A stretch of 64,000 nt of DNA from Glossina fuscipes (taxonomy: Eukaryota; Arthropoda; Insecta; Diptera; Glossinidae). The first letter of the stretch is position 1; every line of letters begins with the position of its first letter. The stretch spans positions 490,455 through 554,454 of the forward strand of contig NW_023998452.1 of assembly GCF_014805625.2 (NCBI RefSeq), read 5' to 3'. Both the position numbers and the translations under genes were made by a program. Under the pieces are notes generated by a model, which was not told where the DNA came from, ran no database searches, and worked only from the letters and a program-made list of their open reading frames with translations. Below, one piece after another: positions 50,023-60,420 of this stretch.

Positions 50023-50048
50023 GGGGGGGAGAGGGGGGGGGGGGGGGG
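50023..50048 (+). repeat. oligo-G tract (G7, then G16)
   Basis: Seven Gs at 50,023-50,029, then AGA, then sixteen uninterrupted Gs at 50,033-50,048. It is the only long G run seen in a window full of A and T runs, and it can form a G-quadruplex in principle. Confidence 0.9.
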
Positions 50049-50639
50049 ATTGAATTAAATCAATATATGAATTAATATAATGTACAGATCTGTTTGCATT
50101 TATAAATTTATTTTTTATAGATTTAAAATATACTTATGCGAAATAGCAAATGGTAAGAAACATAGTAAGCAAGTATCTATTTACAGTATTCTCCCAAGTT
50201 CTCTCAGCAGCGTACATTTGCCCAGCATTAACCTTAAGGAAGAGTTTGACAAAGATGAATGGGGTACATTTTTAACGAGGCATTCACACGATGAGTATAA
50301 CGAAGTTCAAGCGAAAACACAAGAGGGCGTGTCCCATATTGACATTGTACATTCGTAAGCATCATTGGCCACAGCTTTTATCACTAACGATGCAATTTGT
50401 TGCAACACGTTTATATTCATCACACATCTATATCCAGAAGACCGAGTACAATTTATGTAAAGCACATTCAGAAAGCTACTAAGCATGACAAGGGTCGCAG
50501 ACTGATCTTACATGCTCTTTCCTAGACTAAGGGCTATTAGGAAGATGGAAGGAAAGATAAAATGATGTGCTTCTACTCACTCACAATGTTGACTGTGGCA
50601 TTTACCTAATATGCTTTGAGTGAGAAAAACATTTACAAG

Positions 50640-51175
50640 TCGTATAAGCTCTTCACAGAAAGCAGAGACGATGTTAATGGCAATGCCCGACCCGGATGGC
50701 CCAGGACGGCAACAACATTGAAGCCGTGAACAAAATTGTTATGGAGAAAGAATCGTTGAATCGCTATTAGAAAAGTTGTTGAAAATGTCGGCGTATCGTT
50801 TGGCTCATAACAAACATGTGGCAGCAAAATTTGCTCCGAAATTGCCAAATTTTGACCAAAAGAATCGTAGAATTCTTGGGCGAAAAAAGTTCGGTAACCC
50901 TATTCACTGAACTTGCGAGTTTTTCCTGCTACCAACCCTGCAATCGTCGAAGTTTTGCCGCGATTCAGAAGGAGAAAAAACGCCGCATCGCTGGAAGCGC
51001 TCAAGCGCATACCCAAAAGCGCGTAACAGAAATACTTCGAGGATTCGAAAAAGCGCTGGCATAAGTGTATTATATCTACGGGGATTACTTTGAAGAAGAC
51101 AACATAGATATTAATGAATAAACATTTTTTAGAGAAAAATGAAAGGTCGCCTTTTTTTTTGGAAACGCCTTAAGT
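50640..51175 (+). mobile_element. internally deleted mariner, N-terminus fused to C-terminus
   Basis: On the + strand several frames together give the N-terminal mariner order: SYKLFTESRDDVNGNARPG (about 50,640-50,695), NIEAVNKIVMEKESLN, VVENVGVSFGS, then AAKFAPKLPNFDQKNRR (about 50,822-50,875). The next 70 codons already correspond to the C-terminal region (RRSFAAIQ near 50,950) and end in GDYFEEDNIDINE plus a stop at 51,119-51,121. The catalytic core is missing, apparently by deletion. The right TIR-like end lies at 51,148-51,173 (GGTCGCC, nine Ts, GGAAACGCCTTA). No matching left TIR was found, so the left side is truncated. Confidence 0.78.
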
Positions 51176-53130
51176 GTACCTTAAACTCGGTATCAGCGAA
51201 TTGGATTTTTATACAAGACAAAGAACCAAAACCCAAGCATTAAACAAGATTAGTTGCTGGCAAATTACGAAAATTTTGACAAGGCCAGAACGATTTTCAA
51301 CGCATTTTTAATGAAAATTTATTGAACCGTAATTTAGCACAAAAACTGATTAAAAACATTTACGGAAATGCGCTTTGAGAAGGTTTCAACCAATCTTAGT
51401 ACGTTATGCTGAAGGATCTGCGACACAAGCATAAGTTGAAATTTTCAAGCGGCAATATGCAAACCCATCGATTTCTTTCAGATATAGAATTCTGTATTGT
51501 TTACATGTCCAAAAGATATGCGTATAGCATCTTTAGAATAGCTTTTGCTGTTGTACATATATTCGTTCCGTCATACGTCTGAATACAAGAGCAAAAAAGT
51601 AATCTAAGTTAAGGGAAAAACGACGGTCTTCATTTCGGAAATAAGAGAATGAACGAAAGAGAGAGGGAGAAGATTTTTTGTTTTTATTAATCAGACCACT
51701 TTTTAAATAAATTTAACGAATTTTTGAGGTATTGAAAAGCGATCTGTTCATGTGTCCATAACTGTACGATAAACAGATAAATAGTCTGTCTAAGAACTTC
51801 TTCGTTACGTTTTCTTTCCCTCTGTCTACCCATCAATTCACCAAAATCATTAGTACGATTTGGACCGTTTCTCTAGAAAGACGGGTTCCCAGTTTCAAAA
51901 TCCGCACTTTTATTTGGAACAGATATTTCAAAATGTGGCTAAATAGGTCCATAGATTCGCTGGTAATTAGCAAACTTTTGAAAACTAATAGTCTCCCACC
52001 ATGTTATTTGTACATAATTGCTCTTATCAGGTATGGTATACTTACACGGACGTTCGATTTTCTTTTGCTTTTTTGCAAGTTATCTATCTGCTATCTATGA
52101 TTTCCTACCTTTCTTAATTAAAGCCCTTTTTCGCCACTCACTTTCTGGAAAGTTGCTTTCGGATAAATACTTAAGCAAAAATTTAATTTGACGTCTATTA
52201 AAGCTTTTCATTTATTGAGGGTGATATTTCGAAATTTTAGAAAGATTTATGTGTTCAAAATCGTTCAGATACAATTTTCTCATCTTTGGAACCTGAGTAA
52301 GCATATGGAAACATTTATGACATTTAGTATTCCTATTGCAAGTTCATTAGAGCTTTAAATCATCCATAAGGGTGAATAGAGGTAACATGTCCAACAGATC
52401 CTGAACAATGTTGGCTTTTATTGCATATTTGCAATAGGATGACGCAATTAATACAAATCCATTCTTTGGAATGTGTATTAGACAATCTAAAATCGATTGA
52501 GCCGTCAAGATAGTAAAATTCGTAAAATTTTATTCAACTCATTCGCGTCTACGTACAACACTGTGCATAATGTTACCTCAATATTTTTCTGACTACCTGT
52601 TATAATAAAACAATTTCCGAAGTTAACATATGAACATGAACTTGAAAACTCTGAAGTGTAGGTGAAAAATGTATGTATTTTTGTATACACGAGTATTGTT
52701 ACGACAAATATATTTGTGTAAAGATGAAAACCTCGTAAGTAATTTATTTCAATATTGAAAAGAGATAAGAATTTACACACACTCTGCGTTTAGCAACATG
52801 TTGCTTATAGTGAACAAAAGTTTATAAACACACTTAACATGTTTCAAGACGTGAACGCATATCTTCAAGTTTTTCTCACACAACCCGCACAACGTTGTTC
52901 GCGACGACGTTTCACTCTTTGTGTGTGTTTGTTTGTTTGCTTTTATTTTTTGTTTTTTTTTTTTTTTTATCGCTACATCATGTTCAATGATCGCAGTTAG
53001 TTGCTCACAACAATCAATTGATTATTTGGTCAATACAATCTACGTATACATATGTTCTCGCTGTCTCGAGTTGTGGATGAGTATTTTTTTTTTTTTTTTT
53101 TTTTTTTGAAAAACGCTTTATACCATAACG
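51176..53130. other. intergenic sequence upstream of the second gene
   Basis: No gene seen. Contains a T-run at 52,950-52,967 and a T-run of 24 at 53,084-53,107, just upstream of the candidate promoter. The 91-codon minus-strand frame at 52,505-52,780 shows no domain. Confidence 0.4.
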
Positions 53131-53137
53131 CATATTG

Positions 53138-53204
53138 TATATAAGCGTGCGTTAGCGGTCACCGGCTAGCCATAAGACAGACGCCTTCAAGTCTAGCTGG
53201 ACGT
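53138..53204 (+). promoter_or_regulatory. candidate core promoter (TATA, Inr, DPE)
   Basis: TATATAAG at 53,138-53,145, an Inr-like CCATAA with A at 53,172, and GGACGT at 53,199-53,204. GGACGT fits the fly DPE consensus RGWYVT and lies exactly at +28 to +33 if A 53,172 is +1. The TATA box then starts at -34, slightly further than the usual -31. The Inr fit is imperfect. The site is 441 bp upstream of the start codon of the signal-peptide exon on the same strand. Confidence 0.45.
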
Positions 53205-53612
53205 TAAACGAGAGTGGATATTGAAGTGTTAAGTCTCTTAGTTTATGTGCGTGTATGTGTGTGCTTGTGTGTGTGGATTTATATTTTTTTAATTTAATTT
53301 GAAACGCTTTCGTTTTATATTCAAAGTGAGAGATTTGGTGATTTTTGTCTTTCACAAAAATCTATTTTATTTATAAGAAAATAATAGAAATTATAATAAC
53401 AAAGGAAAAAAAAAACTCATAAAAAATAAAAGAAATAAAAATTTTGTCTTATAAATAAAAATTAAATTAACATTTCATTAACTAACGCGAAAAAAAAGTG
53501 TTTTATAAATATCCTAAATTATATATAAAATAGGATTAACGATAAATAGTAATAAAAGCAAAGGAAAAAATAAAAAAAAAGAAACAAGAAATTTTTGTTA
53601 AAAAGTGTCAAA
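53172..53612 (+). other. putative 5' UTR of the signal-peptide gene
   Basis: Defined by the candidate start site and the start codon, if unspliced. It is AT-rich toward its 3' end. Two overlapping short upstream open frames begin at ATGs at 53,245 (stop at 53,292) and 53,255 (stop at 53,302), inside a GTGTAT/GTGTGT stretch. Confidence 0.4.
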
Positions 53613-53709
53613 ATGTTTAAATTTAATTTGCAACAACTTTTATTACTACATTTCTGTATATCGACCGTGTGTCTGAACGTAGCCCTGGCCTGTCATGGCG
53701 AATTACTAG
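53613..53709 (+). CDS. first coding exon, signal peptide
   Basis: The ATG at 53,613 sits in a strong fly context (GTCAAAATG). The exon reads MFKFNLQQLLLLHFCIST, VC, then LNVALACHGELL, and one further G before the splice donor G|GTAAGT at 53,709/53,710. This is a typical signal peptide: a Lys near the N-terminus, a Leu-rich core and a small-residue cleavage zone (VALA-C). Unspliced, the frame closes six codons later at a TAA, so splicing is required. The exon ends in phase 1, the usual phase between a signal peptide and an immunoglobulin domain. The next exon lies beyond the window or is too short to recognise, so intron 1 is probably longer than 10 kb. The product should be a secreted or cell-surface protein; no gene name can be given. 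The same strand and phase as the exon at 8,749 suggest a tandem relative, but this is inference. Confidence 0.65.
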
Positions 53710-54131
53710 GTAAGTGTGAAGTGTCATAATTAAAGTGAATTAAACATAAATTGCTTGCGATTTACGTATTAAAAAAAAATAAAAATAAAAAATTAAAATA
53801 AAAAATGAAAAATGAAAAAAAAAAGATGGTAGGAAAGACATAACAAAAACTTTAATATTTACTAAGAACTCTTTACATGTTAGGCTAAATACTTGATTCT
53901 CGTCGTTTAATACAAGACTTTCTGTGGCTTTTTTTTTCTCCTCCTCGCTCGCGCATCGTGACTAAATATTCTATAGGAGTAGAAGACCCCTGTTTAGGCT
54001 TTCACTGTTCTCTTTTAGATTAGAAGCGTCAATAGTGTTAACCTTCACCTCTATAATTCCCACCTTGCATTTATCGGCAAGTGAAAATTTGTCTTTACAA
54101 AGGCCAAAAAGAAGAATCAAAAGTACTATAG

Positions 54132-54494
54132 TGGACCACGATTTACTATTAAATACCTTATACCATACTACAGTTATTCAAATAAAGACTTTTCAAAATA
54201 TGGGAACTGGTCACGAACGTGGTCCGATCCAAACCATTTTCAATAGGCTTTGTACTTGTGGCCAAGCATTTCAGTGTAAAAAATTTCATGAAAATATCTC
54301 GATAATTGTGGTTGGTAGGTTGAACATATTGAAAACTAGACAGACAGACGGATAGACAAGCTTAACTGGGTTCAGAAATTAACTCTGAGTCGATCGGTAT
54401 ACTAAAAAATGGGTCCATCTCATTTCTTCCAGGATGATGCCTAAATTCGCACAAACTTAATATACGTTTTTACCACAAGTGGTGTAGGGTATAA
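54132..54494 (+). repeat. MITE-like family A, copy A8
   Basis: Head GGACCACGATTTACTATTAA then ATACCTTATACCATACTAC; middle GTCCGATCCAAACCATTTTC, AGACAGACAGACGGATAG and GAGTCGATCGGTATACTAAA; tail GCACAAACTTAATATACG then CCACAAGTGGTGTAGGGTAT. It is the most complete copy, about 360 bp with both ends. The 106-codon open frame inside is a by-product. Confidence 0.7.
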
Positions 54495-57400
54495 AAATTG
54501 GACAGTCTTATACCCAAAAAATGAACGACTTCACAAGTTTTGTGTTAATAAAAAAAAAAGAGTTTTTTTTCTTTGCATTTGTTGCATATTTTTCTATGCT
54601 AAGCCTAAAATGATAACAATAGCTTATCTTTCGGCGGGTCGTTTAAACTTAACATTTGTATATTTCTTGGCGGATTAGTTGAAGATAAAAGAACGTATTC
54701 TTATGGAAATTTGTAGAAACAAACAAAAGTAGCATTTTAATGCTTTGGAAAGGCATCGTACCGCGTTCCAGTGACACTCTATCGCAGCTTTAAAAGTTTT
54801 TTTTTGCTTCTTAGGATTGAAAAACAAATGGGCAAGTGTTTTTTTCAACTAATGAATGGAAAGAACCATTAGTTGATCCCTATAATAAGGTCTTCAATAG
54901 AGAAGTAAGGCTGTCGCTATGTCATACTAAAGTACCTGAGATATCCGAATTAAACATCAATCTGTACGAGACCACAATGCTCAATTTTCTCACTTAATAT
55001 ATAATATTAAACTAGAATTGGTAAAATTGTACTAAACGAGCTTTGCAAGTTTCAGTGCAACAGTAATGTTTCGTAAAGTAAAAGTATAGAAGTGCCTTAG
55101 AGCCAGGATGAATTGGCGGGAGAAAGTTCCTTCTCTTCTTGGAGTTTTTAAACGAGCTTCTTATTATATATGAAAACAACGGGAGGACGTGTTAGGATCG
55201 ACATAAGTTAAGTCTATAATTGATTTTTTAGGAGCTTAAAATACTTTCTCGTAAAAACGAAACGTAGGAAAGATTGACATCAAGTTACAGTAAAACTTTA
55301 GTTAATTTTAAAAGTTAAAAAAGAAAAGTCATCGATCACGCTATTTTGTACTTCCTTTATTTTTAAAAATTCTTTCTTCTTTTTTTTTTTGGGACTTTAC
55401 AAATTTGTTTTCTATTAACATTCGGCCGTTTAAATAGAACCTGATAGTTGATTTTTATTGTAAGTTCTTTGATAGTAAGCCGCGCAAGCAATGGTTGAAA
55501 AATGTACTTCTAAAGTGTTCTTGCTATTAAAGAATCTTGCCTAACTTTCCTTACCTAATTAATATTTTCCAAGATTATATAGAAGATATACTCAGATTTC
55601 CTTTCGATCAAAGAGTCTTTCTTCTGCAATTGTAAGTTGATAGTAAGCTAAATAAAGTTCTTATACCTTTCGTTTCAATTAGTTGTTTATTAAATTTTAT
55701 ATACTTAAGATATCATCTCATCTACTTTGAAAATTTTTCCTTAATTTTTAATATGAAGAAAATACCAGTTAGGTACGGGGATCATAGCAGAACATTTTAT
55801 GATGTATTGCAGCAAAGCATAATTTTTTCCACCAGGAAGCAGTTTGTAGTTCCTTACAACACAAGAATGTGATGAAAATATGATGAATGTTCCATAAGCC
55901 TAAATCAAGCGAATTTAGCCAACACTTCACGGTGGAACAAATTTCAATAATAAAAATGTTACGATAAGAAATTTTTAAAAGAATAAAGTTGAAATTTCGG
56001 TCATGTTCCAGCAAGCATAAGCCTTCTTTGAGAAGTGCGTAGAAGTTTTTATCGAAATAAAAATTAAATCTGACGATAAGGCTCAAGTGTAAAATGTAAA
56101 GTCTTTCGTTTAGACAATGAATGGAATTTTCGTTGCCTTTTTTTTTTTGCTTCATCTTTTTTGTGTCAATTGTTAATATTTGTTGTAGCGTATGCCGACT
56201 CCCAGTTATGCCACTGACAACATATTAACGATGAGATTAAATAAAATCTATTTACATATGCCTATTAACGTAGGTATGGCTGTACATTTTAATGTCTACC
56301 GCCGACTATTTAAGTATTCATAAAGCAGTAAATTTTAAACGAAAATAAAAAAATGCCTACAGAATATTTAGTTTTGAATTGGTAGCCACAAAAACTTATA
56401 AACCAATTTAAAAAGATGTGTAACATACAAGTTGATATGTAAGAGCGACCTAAATGAAATAGAAAGATTATTAGTGTGTTGAGCCCAGCACAAGGAAAGT
56501 TGTTTGAACTTTTGTTGTTAAGTGGAACGGTCCGTTTAAGTGAGTTCATGAAAGTCAAAAGTTAACTTAAATTTCTTCTTTTGTAATCGGCTTGTTTCGC
56601 TTGCATATGTAAGCATTAGCATAAAGCATCGAATTGCAAAGTGCTTGCTGAAGTAATGCGCGTTACAAGCTTATTAATTAACTTAATATGCTTATTACTA
56701 CGCGATTGTTGAAATTAAACACATGAAAATATATACAAAGAAAAAAAAAAAAAAAAAAAAACAAAAAAAACAACAACAAAAATAAAAACTAAACATTTAC
56801 TTTTGAAGCGATGCGCGTATTTATGCAACCGAGTTTTTTTTTTATTGGTGCTGTTGCTTTTGTTGTTTTTGTTTCTTGTCGGATGATCAGTTAAAAACTG
56901 GTTTTATATAATTTCTAATTATTCATAAAGAAAAAAAAAAGAAAAAAATACATAAAAGAAAAAGCAAACAAAAAAACTTTAAAATATTTCATCACATGAG
57001 TGCTAAAAATAATAATAATTTTCCTATTTTTTCCTTTTTCTTTTTCATACATTTCTTCGTTTTCGCAAAATTTGACTAAAATGCTTGTCTTCAAAAGACT
57101 TGCTTGCTTTAGCTTATTAAAAATTCCTTTTAACACTTCCACGCAAAAGGTGGGTCAACTAACAGGTACACATTAAGCTATAATTTACGAGCTTTTATTT
57201 TTTATTTTTTTTTATTTTCACTCATTTCATTTTTTTTGAAGGCAAAAAAAAACAAACATATAAAAATAATAAAGAGCAAATTTATAACACCAAACAACAA
57301 CTTAGTTCTGAATGACAATATCGTTAGCAAACAATTAGATTTGAATCGCTGTGAGAGAGATTAAACCAAAAGCAAATACAACGTTTATGTTTATGTTTAT

Positions 57401-59789
57401 ATTTATATCCATGTTCGTAGGAAAAAAAAGAACAGTTTCTATACATTATTTTGACATTCAATTAAAAACCGGTTACTTTGATGTCATCAGATATATATAT
57501 GTATATATATATATATATTTTTTTTTTTTCGTTAAAAAAATTAGTTTTTTTTTTTTTAGTTGCTTCACGTGTACAGACAGTTATGTCAATAAACTTAACA
57601 TTATTACAGCTAACTAATAATAACTATACCCATCACACGGGTTGAATTAGATTAGCAGCATGTTTGTAACGCATCAAGAACTTTGCAAATTTTAAATATT
57701 ACTATTATTATTAATTTAGCCAGAGAATAAATTCGAAGTGAGAATAACATCAGATTCGATTGAGTAGGCAGACAGACAAACAATCTATTAGAGATTGATA
57801 GAAAATTTTGGAAGATTTATTTTTGTGGAACATGTGGCCCACATTTCCGCTTAGATTATAATAAATTCACCGCTCAAAGCGTTGCCATCACCAACATTTT
57901 TTCCCACCTTTTCAATGCAATATGAATTCAGTGAGTGTCGCAAGAACATCTTAACTTTTTCTTACCCCAATTTTTTATCGGAAATAGTCTTAAAAGCAGG
58001 CATCGGGCAGACAATAAAGAGATGTCCATGAGAAGACAACCACTTTTCGCATATTGTAACTACTTTTTCTTTTCAATGTTATTGCTACGGTTCCCTAATG
58101 ATAAAGTCGTTTGGTTTGAGCGAATAACCTAACGGACGGCATGGAGGCTTGACTTAAACGCCGATGTGTTTAGTTTGAGATCTGATGAATCTTTGGGTTT
58201 TTGCCAACACAAGACGTTTCCTATTCACCGTGTCTCTCGAGCTAGCAAAATTGAGCCACAATTATTGTCAGCTGAGTAGAATAGATTGCGTTATAATAAA
58301 AGTGTTCATTAGCTCGACCATAACCTGTAAAATGAAACTACTTTGCCTTTAAGCAGTGAAACGACGGGCGGAAATAAAATGCATTCATTCCTTGACGTTG
58401 GTGGAAGTATCACGAAGTAAGATGATCAAACGTGTTTCTGTTAGAATTACGTAGATCATTTCTTAACGAGTACTTGTCAACTCTAATTTTTTCTCACAAA
58501 AGAAATCTTTTAGTCTTCTTTTAGTGTTCTTTTTAAAAAACGGTCACGGACTTTGCGAATATCAAGAGTGATGATTAAACCTAGCGCAACTATTGCATTG
58601 GAAGGTCTTAAAATTAGGAAAATAGAAAAATGCCTCCTCCTTTTCTGCGGACAAAGCCTGCTCACTTTACTTAAACATTAGTTGAAGCTCAAAATAAGTT
58701 TCAAATATTTATTACAGTTCACCCTAAATAAATAAGGCAGGAGATCTGTGAATATGCCTTAGACTACGATTTATGTTTAAAATAATAAGAAGAAATTATA
58801 GATGGTTTAAAATATTTGAAATACTTTTCTAATTCCTTTTTCTCATCTATTCCAGCCATAAAATTTTTAACTCCATATAATAATCGTAAGCCTATACTGT
58901 GCCTATAGCTTGCAAGTGGGGCTAAGTTAGATCTGTGATATCCAAAATCTATTAAGAGCCATTGGAAAAGTTACTCTGTGTGTATAACCTACCCAATGGC
59001 AAGGTTTAAAGTCAGTTCAGTCCTTCACATCTATCGCCTGATCCTTGAAAGTAATCTCAAATTCGTATGCATCCCACCTAGCATTGCTCTTTAGCCACTT
59101 AGTAGAAAGTATACAAGATATTAAGTACTGCAGCACCAGGAACTGGTTCCAAATGTTATTGCATATAAGCGGAAATTCCATGACGGAGTTACTCTGATAT
59201 TGACCTTCTGTAAGACTAATCATTGAGATATGATATTGAGATACAAGACGTTCTTCGTCCGTCTCTGCCTCTTTTCCCTCTTGTTTGAAACGGCATCAGA
59301 AATTCAAGATTAGTTCATAAATATATTAGAAATAAGCAGCAGTTATCTGTGATTCATTCTAACATTTAGCTATGGGGGGTAATAAATTTGAAAAAATAGT
59401 AAAAATAAAAAAAAAATGAAAAATGACTTAAAATATTAGCAATTATTCACATAGCTTTTAAGTAAGTGCTACGTGGATTTTTTTAACAATTTGCAAAATA
59501 AATATCTTCAGACATGGGTGCGTCTTACTTTTAGATTATACATGATTACATACACAGAAATATTGTATTAAAAAGAATAATTAAGAAATGAAATACGTAA
59601 AAAAAAAAGAAAAAAATTAACAGAAGTAAGCAAAGAAAACAAAAATAATTTCGGAAACAGTTAAGGTATGATATGAAACATAAAATTCAAGTGCATGTAT
59701 AGCATATTAGCTAAAGGAAAAAGTTTGCAGCGTTTCAAGCATTTTTTTTCACTTTAAATTAACTGTACTTTCATGACTTTCGTGATAAA

Positions 59790-60420
59790 ATCAGTAGCGA
59801 CGTAGAGCTTCGCGACATCGGAAGAACTCAGCTGTGAGTGAAATAAGAGACATTCGAGCGAAGAAGAGGCTGGTTTTGTCAGTTTGGCCGATGTTCGTAT
59901 TGGTCAATACTGGATCCATTAAATCAATTGCCGCTTTCAGGGAGACCGAATCAGTTTGAAAAAGCTCAGGGCGAACGACTCTAAACGCAGATGACTAATT
60001 TATGAGGCGTTGATCTGAGGTTTTCGACTGTTTGCCCAACTTCGTACATCTTGGGCCATTACTCTTTTCTTAGATCGATTTCCTATACTTTCAGAAGTAA
60101 TTCGCAAATCATTTTGATGGTGGCACATACATAACGGATATCGTCTGTGTGTTTAGCCAAACGAAGAGGAATCCTGTGTTATCCAAACGTCAAATTATTT
60201 TACATTTTTTTTATATCCACTCATATGCCAATTATTCAAGACCGCGTTAAGGGCAATGCATTTCCTAAGATGACAAACCCTTCATTATCTTCTTCAATTT
60301 TTGAAAGAATTTCTTCGGCTTTTTACAAGCGCAACGCCTGTTGTACATAGAAATTTCCAAAGATGAAAACGAGAAGAACATTGGCTTGCTGCAGATTAGC
60401 CTAGGAGCGCCTTGGCCGAA
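59790..60420 (-). pseudogene. possible decayed coding remnant, family unknown
   Basis: Read on the minus strand, protein-like segments without low complexity appear in three frames: IPLRLAKHTDDIRYVCATIK and MICELLLKV, then KMYEVGQTVENLRSTPHKLV. After a frameshift come LKAAIDLMDPVLTNTNIGQT and MSLISLTAEFFRCREALRRY. Stops interrupt it at about six places. It might be a processed pseudogene or an old transposon, but I do not recognise the protein. The call rests only on the quality of the reading and lower AT content. Confidence 0.25.

Noticed and set aside
55769..56155. 128-codon open frame on the minus strand
   Set aside because: Phe/Ile/Leu/Lys-rich composition expected from AT-rich DNA, begins in an A-run (MKQKKKG), and has no family motif.
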